Source: Gammaproteobacteria bacterium (GTDB taxonomy: Bacteria; Pseudomonadota; Gammaproteobacteria; Xanthomonadales; Wenzhouxiangellaceae). From it: 64,000 nt of DNA. Both the position numbers and the translations under genes were made by a program. Under the pieces are notes generated by a model, which worked only from the letters and a program-made list of their open reading frames with translations, had not been told where the DNA came from and did not search any database. Below are positions 34,279 to 44,547 of the stretch, piece after piece; within the stretch, counting starts at the first letter, position 1; each line of letters begins with the position of its first letter. The DNA lies in contig JAHJQV010000062.1 in NCBI GenBank assembly GCA_018819105.1, forward strand, positions 1 to 64,000, read 5' to 3'.

Positions 34279-35637
34279 CTACAGATGCTCAGGCACCGGC
34301 AGGCCATGCTGGCGGTAGATGACGCCGCCTTTCATCACCAGGTGCACGTTCTGCAACAGGTTGATGTGCTTGAGCACATCGCCGCGCACAGCGATGATGT
34401 CGGCTTTCTTGCCAGCGCTGATGGTGCCCAGTTCGTCATCAACCCCCATCATCACTGCCGGCCAGTAGGTGGCTGCCCGGATCACTTCCATCGGCGTCAG
34501 ACCAAATATATTCACCATGCCGTCCATCTCGCGCCAGGTGGAGTCGCAGTGGAAGTTCATCGGCACACCGGAGTCGGTGCCCACCATGAACACCACCCCG
34601 GCCTCGCGCAACTGGGCAATCTTGCGTTTCAACGTCGGCGCGCGCAGCGGATGCAGCTGCATGTAGGCCAGCTTGCCCGGCTCGCGGATGGACGCACGGA
34701 TGTCGGCGATGGTGTCTGGCTGCAGGCCACGATGCCAGCAGCTGTCATCGAGCTGTTCCGGGTTGTCCACCATGTCGGTATAGCTGTACAGACCTTCCAC
34801 GGTCGGCGTCCAGAACAGCGGACCGCCGGCAATGCGACCGGTGGCAGTGCGCTCTTTCAGCATGCGCATGATGTCTTCCGGGTATTCCGGTGCCGTGGTC
34901 AGCCCGGTATGCTCGAAGTTGTCGATGCCAATTTCCAGGCCACGACGAATCTCATCAGGACGATGCGAGTGCCCCACGACCTTGAGCCCGCGTTCATGCG
35001 CGGTGTCGACCACCGCCTGGGCCTCGTCCAGGGTCATCTTGTCCTGATCGATCAGCTTGATAAAATCCACCCCGGCATCGGCCAGCCGGTTGATCTTGTC
35101 GCGTGCATCGCGGGGGCCGTTGACCGCCCAGCGGTAGCCGGTCTGCCAGTCCTCGACTTCGTGCTGAATAAACGGCCCGGACATGAACATGCGCGGACCG
35201 GGTATCTCACCGGCGGCAATGCGATCGCGCACTTCGATTGAGGCCGCCAGCGGTGCCCCCAGATCACGCGCCGAGGTCACCCCGGCCAGCAACAGCTGCA
35301 CCGCCGCTGCCGGCATGATCTCGGAGGCGTAGCGATCGGCATAGGTCTGCTGCCAGTGGACATAGTCGGCATGTCCGACCAGCATCAGGTGGGCATGGCT
35401 TTCCCACAGCCCCGGCAGCACATCCATGCCCTCGGTGGAGATCTGTGCGTAATCTTCCGGCACCGGCAGCGTTGCCACGGTACCGATGGCGACAATCTCG
35501 TCGTCCTCGATCAGGATCACGCTGTCGGCCAGCGGCCGGTTACCAAAACCATCCAGCAGGCGACCGCCCACCAGCGCCTGTTTCTGAGCTATGGCCAGCA
35601 TCGGCACCAGCATCACCAGCAGCAACCAGGTTCTCAT
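34279..35637 (-). CDS. Exported amidohydrolase family protein
   Basis: About 452 residues from the ATG at 35637 (GGAG eight bases ahead; MRTWLLLVMLVPMLAIAQ is a signal peptide). It belongs to the metal-dependent amidohydrolases of the imidazolonepropionase/prolidase-like branch. LPGLWESHAHLMLVG carries the H-x-H ligands, then FIKLIDQD (bridging Lys position), GLKVVGHSH, IDNFEHTG and VGTDSGVPMNF with the catalytic Asp. The end ISAGKKADIIAVRGD is typical. It probably cleaves dipeptides or cyclic amides in the periplasm. The exact substrate is unknown. Confidence 0.87.
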   Translation of the reverse strand: MRTWLLLVMLVPMLAIAQKQALVGGRLLDGFGNRPLADSVILIEDDEIVAIGTVATLPVPEDYAQISTEGMDVLPGLWESHAHLMLVGHADYVHWQQTYADRYASEIMPAAAVQLLLAGVTSARDLGAPLAASIEVRDRIAAGEIPGPRMFMSGPFIQHEVEDWQTGYRWAVNGPRDARDKINRLADAGVDFIKLIDQDKMTLDEAQAVVDTAHERGLKVVGHSHRPDEIRRGLEIGIDNFEHTGLTTAPEYPEDIMRMLKERTATGRIAGGPLFWTPTVEGLYSYTDMVDNPEQLDDSCWHRGLQPDTIADIRASIREPGKLAYMQLHPLRAPTLKRKIAQLREAGVVFMVGTDSGVPMNFHCDSTWREMDGMVNIFGLTPMEVIRAATYWPAVMMGVDDELGTISAGKKADIIAVRGDVLKHINLLQNVHLVMKGGVIYRQHGLPVPEHL

Positions 35638-35685
35638 TGTCAGTCTCCGCATCACAAATACACTGCACCTATCATGACACAGACC

Positions 35686-35964
35686 TAGTGTACCCCGCCG
35701 GAAATACTGTAACGTTCAGCGAGTTGGAAAGCGCTTAGCCGCAAGGCATGGCTCGCAGGTCATGGCCACGCCATGGCCAAGAGCCATAACACAGCGGATG
35801 AGTGCTTTCCGGCTCGCCCTGCGGGAGCGCCCCTGAGGCTGCATTACGGCTTTGCAATCCTTGTCAAGGGCTTGCCATTCACTGCCCAGACATAGTTGTT
35901 CGCGTCTGTACTGCAGCCTCAGATAGCGCTCTGAATGTCACAGTATTTCCGGCGGGGTACACTA
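35686..35964. mobile_element. Complete 279-bp MITE-like element with terminal inverted repeats
   Basis: The left end TAGTGTACCCCGCCGG (from 35686) is repeated inverted at the right end (to 35964). The inverted repeats run for 34 bp with two mismatches. The interior has no transposase gene. A second copy starts the window at 1-212. Inserted DNA lies between the amidohydrolase gene and the cation-efflux gene. A duplicated TA at each end fits a TA target, but no longer target duplication is visible. The transposase that moves it is not in the window. Confidence 0.9.
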
Positions 35965-36103
35965 GCTGCAGGTTCATGGGCCTGAGCGCGCAGCACATGG
36001 CATTGGTCGCCAGCGCAGCATTGGGCGTGCGGCTGTGATGTGCGAGCGGACATGCGGCCCGATCTGTCATACTATGCGGCGGACTTGAAACTCAGATCTG
36101 GAC

Positions 36104-37009
36104 ATGGCTGGCGCGAATTCCCTGAAAACCATTTTTTATGCTCTCGGAGCCAACTCAGCGATTGCTGTGGCCAAGCTTGCTGCGGCAGCGATCACCGGGT
36201 CGGCGGCAATGCTGGCTGAGGGCATTCACTCGGTGGCAGACGCCGGCAATCAGCTGTTGCTGCTGCTGGGCATCAAACAGTCGCAGCATCCGCCAACCGC
36301 GAAGCACCCGCTGGGCTACGGCAAAAACACCTATTTCTGGTCGTTCGTGGTGGCCATTATCCTGTTCAGTGTCGGCGGCATGTTCTCGATCTATGAAGGC
36401 TGGCACAAACTGCACGAGCCGCAGGCACTCAGCCACCCGTGGGTCGCCATCGGCGTGCTGGTGTTTGCCGTTCTTGCCGAGACGGTGTCGTTTCGCGCCT
36501 GCATCATCGAGGTCAACAAAATCCGGCGCGGGCGCAATTTCTGGCGCTGGTTTCGCGATTCCCGCGAGAGTGAACTGGTGGTCATTTTCGGCGAGGATCT
36601 GGCCGCACTACTGGGACTGCTGTTCGCCCTGGCCGCAGTGGTGACCACCATGCTCACCGGCAACCCGCTGTTTGATGCCCTGGGCACTCTGATGATCGGC
36701 GCCCTGCTGATCATCATCGCCATCCTCATTGCCGCCGAGGTCAAGCAGCTGCTGCTGGGACAAAGCGTGGAACCGATGGTGCTGGAACAGATGCAGGCTT
36801 TTCTGCGTCAGCATGCTGATGTCGAGCAGTTGTACAGCCTGATCACCTTGCACATGGGCAAGGACGTGATGGTGTCAATGAAACTGAAAATGCGCGAATT
36901 CAGCGACCAGCAGCAGATGGTGACTGCGATCAACCGACTCGAAGTGGCCTTCAAGCAGGCGTTTCCGATGGTGGTGTGGTCGTTTGTCGAGCCGGACAAT
37001 CAGGATTAA
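36104..37009 (+). CDS. Cation diffusion facilitator family transporter
   Basis: A 301-residue protein with about five or six membrane helices. [19 protein letters not shown] carries the helix-2 metal-site H/D residues, [13 protein letters not shown] is the cytoplasmic loop, and [12 protein letters not shown] the helix-5 site. A C-terminal cytoplasmic domain of about 90 residues follows. Such proteins export Zn(II), Fe(II), Mn(II) or Co(II) with proton exchange; the metal cannot be told here. It ends 5 bp before rimO. Confidence 0.9.
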   Translation: MAGANSLKTIFYALGANSAIAVAKLAAAAITGSAAMLAEGIHSVADAGNQLLLLLGIKQSQHPPTAKHPLGYGKNTYFWSFVVAIILFSVGGMFSIYEGWHKLHEPQALSHPWVAIGVLVFAVLAETVSFRACIIEVNKIRRGRNFWRWFRDSRESELVVIFGEDLAALLGLLFALAAVVTTMLTGNPLFDALGTLMIGALLIIIAILIAAEVKQLLLGQSVEPMVLEQMQAFLRQHADVEQLYSLITLHMGKDVMVSMKLKMREFSDQQQMVTAINRLEVAFKQAFPMVVWSFVEPDNQD

Positions 37010-37014
37010 GTGCA

Positions 37015-38394
37015 ATGACGACAGCTGACACAGCGACCGCGCAACGCGTTGGTTTTGTCTCTCTGGGCTGCCCCAAGGCCCTGGTGGACTCCGAACGCAT
37101 TCTCACCCGGCTGCGCGACGACGGCTACCAGATTGCGCCCGACTACGACAGCGCCGATCTGGTGGTGGTCAACACCTGCGGCTTCATTGATGACGCCAAA
37201 GCCGAATCCATTGCCAGCATCGGTGAGGCGCTGGATGCCAATGGCCGGGTCATTGTCACTGGCTGTCTCGGTGCCACGCCGGATGAGATCACCGCCATCC
37301 ATCCGCAGGTGCTGCATGTCAGCGGGCCACAGCAATACGATGAGGTGCTGACAGCGGTGCACCAGCATCTGCCGCTGCCGGCCAATCCGTTTATCGATCT
37401 GATCCCGGCCCAGCGCCAGCCCAGCGCCGGCATCAAGCTGACCCCGTCACACTATGCCTATATAAAAATTTCTGAAGGCTGCAACCACAAGTGCAGCTTC
37501 TGCATCATTCCGTCGATGCGTGGCAAACTGGTCAGCCGCCCGCTGGGCATGGTCATGCAGGAGGCCGAGCAACTGGCGACACGCGGTGTACGCGAACTGC
37601 TGGTGATATCTCAGGATACCAGCGCCTATGGCATCGACACCCGCTACCAGGCCGACTGGTGGCAACAACGCGAATACCAGACCCGTCTCACCGGTCTGTG
37701 CCACGCCCTGGGTGAGCTGCACCGGCAGACCGGCGTCTGGGTACGCCTGCATTACGTCTACCCTTATCCGCATGTGGATGACATCATCCCGCTGATGCGC
37801 GACGGCCTTATCCTGCCCTATCTGGACATTCCGTTTCAGCATGGCAGCCGTTCGGTGCTCAAGCGCATGCGCCGGCCGGCGGCGACAGAGAACAACCTGG
37901 AACGCATCAGCCGCTGGCGCGAGATCTGTCCGCAAATCACCCTGCGCAGCACATTTATTGTCGGCTTCCCCGGTGAAACCGATGCCGAGTTCGAGCAACT
38001 GCTGAGCTTTTTGCAGGCGGCGCAGCTGGATCGGGTCGGCTGCTTCCAGTATTCACCGGTCGCCGGTGCCGCCGCCAACGATCTGGCGGCAGCGGTGCCC
38101 GATGAGATCAAACAGCAGCGCTGGGAGCGCTTCATGCAGACCCAGGCCGAAATCAGCGCCAACAAGCTCAAGGCGAAGGTAGGCAGTCGCCAGCAGGCAC
38201 TGGTGGACAACGTGGCAGAAGCCGAGGACGGCAGTCTGGTGGCCATCGCCCGCGGCCATGCCGACGCGCCGGAAATCGATGGTCAGATCATCGTCACCGA
38301 TGGTGGCCAGCTGCAGCCCGGTGACCGCGTCGAGGTGCAGATTGATGCCAGCGACGACTACGATCTGTATGGCCATCTGATCGATGCAGCCTGA
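37015..38394 (+). CDS. rimO: Ribosomal protein S12 methylthiotransferase
   Basis: A 459-residue radical-SAM enzyme that adds a methylthio group to an aspartate of S12. The N-terminal UPF0004 domain has three cluster cysteines ([31 protein letters not shown]). The radical-SAM motif is [15 protein letters not shown], and a TRAM domain ends the protein. [17 protein letters not shown] marks RimO rather than MiaB. The start at 37015 gives the usual N-terminus. It overlaps rsmC by 11 bp. Confidence 0.96.
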   Translation: MTTADTATAQRVGFVSLGCPKALVDSERILTRLRDDGYQIAPDYDSADLVVVNTCGFIDDAKAESIASIGEALDANGRVIVTGCLGATPDEITAIHPQVLHVSGPQQYDEVLTAVHQHLPLPANPFIDLIPAQRQPSAGIKLTPSHYAYIKISEGCNHKCSFCIIPSMRGKLVSRPLGMVMQEAEQLATRGVRELLVISQDTSAYGIDTRYQADWWQQREYQTRLTGLCHALGELHRQTGVWVRLHYVYPYPHVDDIIPLMRDGLILPYLDIPFQHGSRSVLKRMRRPAATENNLERISRWREICPQITLRSTFIVGFPGETDAEFEQLLSFLQAAQLDRVGCFQYSPVAGAAANDLAAAVPDEIKQQRWERFMQTQAEISANKLKAKVGSRQQALVDNVAEAEDGSLVAIARGHADAPEIDGQIIVTDGGQLQPGDRVEVQIDASDDYDLYGHLIDAA

Positions 38395-39463
38395 AACCTC
38401 GCTGCTGCAACGACTGGCCGGCAACTGGCCCCACGATGATGCACTGCTGCTGATCAACCCGCCGGATACCCCCGCCGATTATGACAGGCTGTGCATCGCC
38501 GGGGTGCTGCATGAGCAGTATGACCAGCACCTGCGCTGGACACAGGCAGCCAGTGACCGGCTGCCGGTCTGGTTTGCCACCCACTTGTCAGCGGAGCAGA
38601 TGCCGAGCTACGACAGGGTGATTCTGTTTCTGCCCAAGGGCAAGGCCAGGCTGCAGGCGCAACTGCACTGGCTGGCGGCTGCCTGCAGGCCAGGCACGCA
38701 GATTGTGCTGATTGGCGCGATCAAGTCCGGCATCAAAAGCGCTGGCAGGCTGCTGTCGCCCTATTGTGACCCGGTGCAGAAGCTGGATGCGGCACGTCAT
38801 TGCCAGGCCATCGCCGGCACGCTGCGTCCAGACAGTGAGGTGACGGCAGCTGCCGGGATCAGCACGATGATGCAGTCCTGGTCACTGGCTGCCGCAGATC
38901 TTGTTGCCGGCGATGCCGTACACGACTTGCCCGAAACCATGAGCATCGCCACCCTGCCCGGCGTGTTTGCCAGTGGTCGTCTGGACGCCGGCTCTGAACT
39001 GTTGCTGCAGACGCTGGTGACGGCGCAGGCCAGCCTGCCACGCAGCGGAGCATTGCTGGATTATGCCTGTGGCAGTGGTGTGCTCGCTGCCGTGGTTCAT
39101 CAGCTGTTGCCGAAGCTGAGCGTGACCGCAGTGGACGTGGACGCCTGGGCACTGGCGGCGTGCAGATGCACGCTGGCTGACGTGCCAGACATAGACATTC
39201 GACCCAGCGCCACTGCCGGTGATGTACCGGGACGCTATGAGCTGATCATCAGCAATCCGCCATTTCATCGCCAGTTTCAGCAAACCACGTCGATCACGGC
39301 AGGATTCCTGCAGCAATTGCCGCAGCTGCTCAGTCGCCATGGCCAGTGCTGGCTGGTCGCCAACCGCTTTCTGCCTTATGAGCGCATGCTGGCAGCCAGC
39401 CGGCTCAACCATGCCGAAGTTGCCGCCAACGCCGAATACAAGCTATTACGCATCACCGGCTAA
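38384..39463 (+). CDS. rsmC: 16S rRNA (guanine-N2) methyltransferase, RsmC-like
   Basis: A 359-residue protein with two class I methyltransferase-like halves. The N-terminal half lacks a clear SAM loop. The C-terminal half has [15 protein letters not shown] (SAM binding), [14 protein letters not shown], and [14 protein letters not shown], whose N-P-P-F is the catalytic motif for guanine N2 methylation. This is the RsmC layout (G1207). The gene order rimO-rsmC with overlap suggests coexpression of two ribosome-modifying enzymes. Confidence 0.9.
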   Translation: MQPETSLLQRLAGNWPHDDALLLINPPDTPADYDRLCIAGVLHEQYDQHLRWTQAASDRLPVWFATHLSAEQMPSYDRVILFLPKGKARLQAQLHWLAAACRPGTQIVLIGAIKSGIKSAGRLLSPYCDPVQKLDAARHCQAIAGTLRPDSEVTAAAGISTMMQSWSLAAADLVAGDAVHDLPETMSIATLPGVFASGRLDAGSELLLQTLVTAQASLPRSGALLDYACGSGVLAAVVHQLLPKLSVTAVDVDAWALAACRCTLADVPDIDIRPSATAGDVPGRYELIISNPPFHRQFQQTTSITAGFLQQLPQLLSRHGQCWLVANRFLPYERMLAASRLNHAEVAANAEYKLLRITG

Positions 39464-40836
39464 AACACGCCGGCGGCATTGAGCAAAACGACGAGCAGGG
39501 CCAGCGGCACAAAAAAGCGCATCAGCCACAGCCAGCCGCGATAAAGTTCTTCGTTCAGGTCAGCCAGCTGCTCCCGCACAATCACCCGGCTCACCACCCA
39601 GCCGGCAAACACGGCAATGAGCAAACCACCGACCGGCAACATGACATTGGTGGCGACATATTCAATGAGCTCCTGAAAGTTTTTGCCCCAGAGCAGAAAT
39701 GTCGACCAGTGATTGAACGACAACACGCTGCCGATGCCCAAAAGCCAGGTGGCAGCGCCGATCATCAGCACCGACACGGGCCGGTTGCAGCGGGTGCGTT
39801 CTACCAGATAAGCGGTGGCCGGTTCCAGCAGTGAAATCGCCGAGGTCCATGCCGCCACCGCCAGCAGCACAAAAAATGCCAGCGCGTACAGACTGCCGAA
39901 CTCCATCGCCGCGAAGGCATGCGGCAGGGTGACAAAAATCAGCCCCGGACCGCCACTGCCCTGCAGATCGTACGCAAACACGATGGGGAAGATGGCCAGC
40001 CCGGCCAGAATGGCGACGGCAGAATCGGCCAGCGCAATGATGCCCGCGGTTTTCCCAATGTGCATGTCGCGCGGCACATAGGCACCATAGGCCATGATGC
40101 CGGTCATGCCCAGGCTGAGACTGAAAAACGCCTGCCCCACCGCTTCCAGGATCACACCGCCATCGATGGCAGAAAAATCCGGCGTGAACAGATACACCAC
40201 CGACTGCACGAAATATCCACTGGCCATGCCGTAACCCACCATGATCAGCAACAGACCGAACAGCAACGGCATAAGCAGACGCACGGAGCCTTCCAGGCCC
40301 TTCTCCACACCCAGCGCCACCACAGCCACACTGCTGGCAAGAAACAGCGTCGACCACAACAGCAGTTTCGCCGGCGAGCCCAGCAGATCATCAAAGTGCT
40401 GCTCCGGGGTGCCGACAAAAGCGGCGTGACCGGCCAGCTCCACGATGTAGGTCCAGACGTAGGACAAGGTCCAGCCGGCCACGACCACATAAAACGACAA
40501 CACCATCACCCCGACGATCGCACCAATCACGCCGATCACGCTCCAGGCGCGATTGGCATCGCTGCGTCGAGCCAACTGCAGCAGGCTGTTGATCGGGCTG
40601 TGGCGACCGGCGCGGCCGAGCAGAATTTCCGCCATCAGCAGCGGTATGCCGACCAGCGCAATGCAAGCCAGATAAATCAACACAAATGCGCCGCCACCGT
40701 TCTCGGCGGTGACGTAGGGAAAGCGCCAGATGTTGCCCAGTCCGACCGCCGCGCCGGTGGCGGCGAGTATGAATGCCAGCTTGGACGACCACATGCCGTG
40801 GCCGCTGATCTGTTCGGTGGTCTGGGTCTTGAGCAT
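39460..40836 (-). CDS. Sodium-dependent transporter, NSS/SNF family
   Basis: A 458-residue membrane protein with about eleven or twelve helices. AATGAAVGLGNIWRFPYV is the sodium/substrate site of helix 1, and ENGGGAFVLIYL and FFSLSLGMTGIMAYGAYV follow. Relatives (MhsT, TnaT) carry amino acids. The C-terminus overlaps the convergent rsmC end by 4 bp. The substrate cannot be assigned. Confidence 0.92.
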   Translation of the reverse strand: MLKTQTTEQISGHGMWSSKLAFILAATGAAVGLGNIWRFPYVTAENGGGAFVLIYLACIALVGIPLLMAEILLGRAGRHSPINSLLQLARRSDANRAWSVIGVIGAIVGVMVLSFYVVVAGWTLSYVWTYIVELAGHAAFVGTPEQHFDDLLGSPAKLLLWSTLFLASSVAVVALGVEKGLEGSVRLLMPLLFGLLLIMVGYGMASGYFVQSVVYLFTPDFSAIDGGVILEAVGQAFFSLSLGMTGIMAYGAYVPRDMHIGKTAGIIALADSAVAILAGLAIFPIVFAYDLQGSGGPGLIFVTLPHAFAAMEFGSLYALAFFVLLAVAAWTSAISLLEPATAYLVERTRCNRPVSVLMIGAATWLLGIGSVLSFNHWSTFLLWGKNFQELIEYVATNVMLPVGGLLIAVFAGWVVSRVIVREQLADLNEELYRGWLWLMRFFVPLALLVVLLNAAGVF

Positions 40837-40912
40837 GATGGCTTGCCTGCGCGCTGAGCTGATGACAGCGGCAGATTATGCCATGTTCATCGCGCTCCTG
40901 CCGAGGCAGCCA

Positions 40913-41248
40913 TCATCCGGATTTGCTTTTGGCGCGTTCCCGTCTGGCCTGTTTCGGATCCATCAGCAATGGGCGGTAGATTTCCACCCGATCACCGTGC
41001 ACCAGCCTGCGATCCATCTCGCACTGCTGGCCGAAAACACCGACCCGGCGATACCAGGGCAGCGGTTCCTGCAGCAGTTCGGGATGCTGCTGCAACACGC
41101 CGGAGGCACTGACTGCATCGGCCACGGTGGCATCAGCAGCCAGTGTCACCTGCAACAGACGCTGCTGTTTGGGCAAGGCATAGATCACCTCGACCTCGAT
41201 TGATCTGTCCTCATCCATTGTCTCTTCGGCCTGCTCAGTTGCACTCAT
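40913..41248 (-). CDS. RnfH family ubiquitin-like protein
   Basis: A 111-residue protein of the RnfH family (beta-grasp fold): IEVEVIYALPKQQRLLQV, then V-A-D-A-V-x-A-S-G-V and VGVFGQ, and GDRVEIYRPLLMDPKQARRERA at the end. Its role is unclear. The ATG at 41248 lies in the stop codon of ratA (TGATG). A longer open frame upstream lies inside ratA and is not credible. The pairing ratA-rnfH with smpB opposite is conserved across gammaproteobacteria. Confidence 0.9.
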   Translation of the reverse strand: MSATEQAEETMDEDRSIEVEVIYALPKQQRLLQVTLAADATVADAVSASGVLQQHPELLQEPLPWYRRVGVFGQQCEMDRRLVHGDRVEIYRPLLMDPKQARRERAKSKSG

Positions 41249-41709
41249 CACAGCTGCGACAACGGCACCGGCTTGCCGTACAACTGTTCGGCACGACGGG
41301 AAAAGTCCTGGATCAGACGGTCGGCGATGCGCTTGAAGCCCAGCTGCATGGCACGGCTGAACAGTTGCTGGTGCATCTGGAAAGCCATGCTCAACACCAC
41401 CTTGCAACCCACCTCACCAAACCCCTGGAAGTGCCAGGCGCCTTGAAACTGCTCAAACGGCCCTTCGTGCAGTTGCAGCAGCACCGACTCGTAAGGCTGA
41501 AAGTGATTGCGCGTGATCAGCGATGCCTGGATGCCGGCAATGCGCAGATCCATGCCGGCCAGATGCTGCTCGGGACTGTTTTCAATGACCCGGGCAGCCT
41601 CGATCCAGCTGAGGAACTGCGGATAGCGCTCGACGTCGACCACCAGGTCATACATCTGCTCGGCGCTGTAGCGCAGCAGTGCGCTGTGTTCAATGCGGGT
41701 GATTTCCAT
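41248..41709 (-). CDS. ratA: RatA-family START/polyketide-cyclase-like protein
   Basis: A 153-residue protein of the START-like (Coq10/RatA) family: [17 protein letters not shown] near residue 15, then W-H-F. E. coli RatA was described as blocking 70S assembly, while related Coq10 proteins bind ubiquinone. The role in this organism is open. It lies divergent from smpB across 166 bp. Confidence 0.9.
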   Translation of the reverse strand: MEITRIEHSALLRYSAEQMYDLVVDVERYPQFLSWIEAARVIENSPEQHLAGMDLRIAGIQASLITRNHFQPYESVLLQLHEGPFEQFQGAWHFQGFGEVGCKVVLSMAFQMHQQLFSRAMQLGFKRIADRLIQDFSRRAEQLYGKPVPLSQL

Positions 41710-41875
41710 CTGTTATGAATTCAGCGCCAGCAGCAGAGACCATCTATCAGGCCAGTGCGCCAGACTGTCAGCAAGCGGCATTCTCATCGGCCTATTATCA
41801 TGCATAATGGTGAGTTTGTTCGAGACTGAGTTTCGAACCGCTTCAATTTCCGCATACTGTCCCCACTTGGATACC

Positions 41876-42346
41876 ATGAGCAAACCCGCAAAGAAATCCG
41901 CCAGCACCATCGCCCGCAACAAGCGGGCACGGTTTGATTATTTTATTGAAGAGACGCTGGAAGCCGGTATCGCGCTGCTCGGCTGGGAGCTGAAAAGCAT
42001 CCGCGCCGGCAAAGTCCAGATTGCCGAGAGCTATGTGTTTTTGCGTCATGGCGAGGTGTGGCTGTATGGTGCCCACATCACTCCGTTGCCCACCGCATCC
42101 ACCCACGTGCAGACCAACCCCACCCGCGATCGCAAGCTGCTGCTGCACAAACGCGAGATCAGCCGACTGCTCGGTGCCGTCGAACGCAAGGGCTATGCCC
42201 TGGTGCCGCTGGACATGTACTGGAAACAGGGCCGGGTGAAACTGGCGATCGGGCTGGCACGCGGGAAAAAACAGCACGACAAGCGCGAAGCCAAGAAAGA
42301 CCGCGATTGGGAGCGGCAGAAGGAGCGCATTCTGAAACAGGCCTGA
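41876..42346 (+). CDS. smpB: SsrA-binding protein
   Basis: A 156-residue basic protein with the SmpB fold: [25 protein letters not shown] split over the start, then [26 protein letters not shown] and a lysine-rich tail with [15 protein letters not shown]. It binds tmRNA and brings it to stalled ribosomes. Its start at 41876 (MSKPAKK) is the family start. An open frame further upstream has no family counterpart. No tmRNA gene was found close by. Confidence 0.96.
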   Translation: MSKPAKKSASTIARNKRARFDYFIEETLEAGIALLGWELKSIRAGKVQIAESYVFLRHGEVWLYGAHITPLPTASTHVQTNPTRDRKLLLHKREISRLLGAVERKGYALVPLDMYWKQGRVKLAIGLARGKKQHDKREAKKDRDWERQKERILKQA

Positions 42347-42502
42347 GCCCGGCTTATTCATAACCCAAGCTGCTGCGACGGTCAGGTCATGAACAATCCG
42401 GGCTGAGGTTCGCCAGTCGGCGCGCAGTTGTCGGGGACAGATCAGTTGTAACATTTTCCCCGCCAGCTCGCTATAAGCCGGCGAACCCACAGGAGAAACC
42501 CC

Positions 42503-43450
42503 ATGAACATTCGATCCGGCACTGCATTCCTCAGCATTTTGCTTACCGTCATGATCGCACTGCTGCCAGCACAACCGCAGGCACAGGTGCCTGCACCGAT
42601 GCCCCTGGCCGCAGTCGATTCTGCATTTTATCTGCAGATCAACATTGAGCGCATGCGCAACGGCGCCGCCTCGGCCCAGCTGTATGCATGGCTGGAGAGG
42701 GAAACGCTGAACGAATTGCGCGCAGAACTCGGCGACGAAATGATTGATCAACTCGAAGGCATCAGCATTTTTGGCAGCGGCAGCGAACAGAACCCGGCGA
42801 TTGTGCTGCATGGCAACACCAGTCAGCTGATGCGCGACAACATCGTCGACAAGTTGTTTGCCGATGACAAGGAGCTTGAGTTGCTCAGCAGGCACGGGCG
42901 CAATTACTACGCCTTTGACGAAGTCGACATTCGACTGGAGGGCATCACCATCAACGAAATCGACAGTGACACCCTGTACCTGGCCTTCGGCGAAAACAAT
43001 CAGACCCTGATCACGCCAGCAGAGGATGTGCTGGACAGCTTCCTGCAGCAGGGCTCGTTTCAGATGCAGGCGCTGCCGCAGGAGCTGATCGTGATTCAGG
43101 CCAACCGGGCACTGGTGCAAGGCGGCATGAATCCCAGGCACGAAGTGTTCGGCGAAGACGGTGCCTGGCAATCGTCGCTGTTTCGCAACGTGGAAAAATT
43201 CGCCCTGGTGGTGGCCGATGCCGAGGACGCCATCAACATCAGCCTGGAAGCCCACAGCGCCGACGACAACGCCGCCAGCGCCCTGGCCAACATCGTCCAG
43301 GGCATTCTGTCGCTGAAAGCGCTGGCCGATGCCGAAAACGAAGATGAAGACCTGGCCTGGATCAGCCAGCTCAAGGTCAGCAACGACAACCACATCACCC
43401 GCTTTGATCTCGGCCTGCCGGTGCAGCAGCTGCTGCAGATCATCGACTGA
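42503..43450 (+). CDS. Exported hypothetical protein of an ECF sigma locus
   Basis: A 315-residue protein with a signal peptide (ILLTVMIALLPAQPQAQ). AGGAG lies before the ATG. The mature part is acidic and contains LYAWLERETLNELRAELG, then an L-x-G-I-x-I-F-G segment and repeated N-x-A-L patterns. I do not recognise the family. It precedes the ECF sigma gene by 36 bp, so it may be controlled by, or feed a signal to, that system. Confidence 0.7.
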   Translation: MNIRSGTAFLSILLTVMIALLPAQPQAQVPAPMPLAAVDSAFYLQINIERMRNGAASAQLYAWLERETLNELRAELGDEMIDQLEGISIFGSGSEQNPAIVLHGNTSQLMRDNIVDKLFADDKELELLSRHGRNYYAFDEVDIRLEGITINEIDSDTLYLAFGENNQTLITPAEDVLDSFLQQGSFQMQALPQELIVIQANRALVQGGMNPRHEVFGEDGAWQSSLFRNVEKFALVVADAEDAINISLEAHSADDNAASALANIVQGILSLKALADAENEDEDLAWISQLKVSNDNHITRFDLGLPVQQLLQIID

Positions 43451-43486
43451 TCAGCAAAGCTTGCGCCCGAACCAGCATGCCAGAGC

Positions 43487-44005
43487 ATGAACCCGCAGCA
43501 GGAAATGAAACTGGTGCAGCGGGCACAGCAGGGTGCTGTGTCCGCGTTCGAGCAGCTGATTGCACACCATCAGGCGCGCCTGCTGCGCTACCTGATGCTG
43601 CGCGGGCTGCAACGGGCTGATGCCGAGGACGCCGTGCAGACCACCTTCATCAACGCCTGGCAGCATCTGCACAGCTACCGACCGCGCTGGCGCTTTTCCA
43701 CCTGGCTGTATCGCATCGCCGGTCGCGCGGCCGCCGCCATCAACAGCGGCAACCGGCAGGTCGAAAGCCTGGACGAGCATCAGCACCCGGCTGCTGACGA
43801 TGATTCAATCATGCCTGCCGACAACATCTGGCTGCTGGCCCGGCAGCATCTGTCAGCCCAGGCTTTTGATCTGCTCTGGCTGCATTATGGTGAAGGCTTC
43901 AGCGGTGCCGAAATCGCCCGCATCAGGCAGCGTTCGCAGGTCTGGGTGCGCGTCAATCTGTTGCGCGCCAGACAGCAGTTACAATCGCGACTGAACCGGC
44001 AATGA
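43487..44005 (+). CDS. ECF-type RNA polymerase sigma factor
   Basis: A 172-residue sigma-70 family protein with regions 2 and 4 only. Region 2 includes ARLLRYLMLRGLQRADAEDA, followed by FINAWQHLHSYRPRWRFSTW and LYRIAGRAA. Region 4 includes FSGAEIARIRQRSQVWVRVN and a helix with RARQQL. The linker is short. It should redirect polymerase to a small regulon, perhaps this locus. The next gene has one membrane helix and may be its anti-sigma factor. Confidence 0.88.
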   Translation: MNPQQEMKLVQRAQQGAVSAFEQLIAHHQARLLRYLMLRGLQRADAEDAVQTTFINAWQHLHSYRPRWRFSTWLYRIAGRAAAAINSGNRQVESLDEHQHPAADDDSIMPADNIWLLARQHLSAQAFDLLWLHYGEGFSGAEIARIRQRSQVWVRVNLLRARQQLQSRLNRQ

Positions 44006-44054
44006 ACATACACATCCAAAGACTCAGCAGCGCCAACAAGGCAATGAGGCCAGC

Positions 44055-44474
44055 ATGAAGCGACAGCAACTTGAACAGACCCTGCGCGAGGACGCCACCA
44101 GGCTGCCCCTGGATCAGATTCCGGCTCTGCAGCAGCGCGTCGCCCGGGCAGTGCGGACAAGCGCGCACACACAGGCGAGCGCAGCACAACGGTACCAACC
44201 CGCCCGCCTGCGCTCAATGCTGGCAATCGGTGTGCCGGCGCTGGCTGCACTGCTGCTACTGATCAGTCTGCCCACGCACACACCGCCGACGTCATCACCT
44301 GCCGGCAGCACAGTGACGGCACACCACTCCAACCCAACGCTGGTACAACTGGAACAACAGTTGCAGCGCCAGCTGGCCAGCGATGAGCAGGCGTTGCTCC
44401 AGGAGTGGCAGCACATTGATCAGGACTGGCAGCGCACCAGATCCTTGCTGCTGCCGGTGGCGGTAATGAAGTGA
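44055..44474 (+). CDS. Single-pass membrane protein, candidate anti-sigma factor
   Basis: A 139-residue protein. The first 50 residues are cytoplasmic in type and charged (LEQTLREDATRLPLDQIPAL), then a helix lies at about 55-72 (LAIGVPALAALLLLISLP), and then a Thr/Ser/Pro stretch and a Gln/Glu-rich coiled tail. Position directly after the sigma gene and the topology fit an anti-sigma factor. There is no zinc-binding anti-sigma motif (H-x3-C-x2-C). Confidence 0.6.
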   Translation: MKRQQLEQTLREDATRLPLDQIPALQQRVARAVRTSAHTQASAAQRYQPARLRSMLAIGVPALAALLLLISLPTHTPPTSSPAGSTVTAHHSNPTLVQLEQQLQRQLASDEQALLQEWQHIDQDWQRTRSLLLPVAVMK

Positions 44475-44547
44475 TGCGGGTAGTGACCTGACCGGCAGAT
44501 TATCCTCGGGGCTGGCATTGATACGACAACTGTAGTAGATTGGTCTC

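Noticed and set aside
41693-41875. N-terminal extension of SmpB
   Set aside because: The upstream codons have no family counterpart and overlap the divergent promoter region. The conserved start is at 41876.
42347-42502. tmRNA gene next to smpB
   Set aside because: No tRNA-Ala-like ends or tag reading frame could be found in this gap or the other flank.
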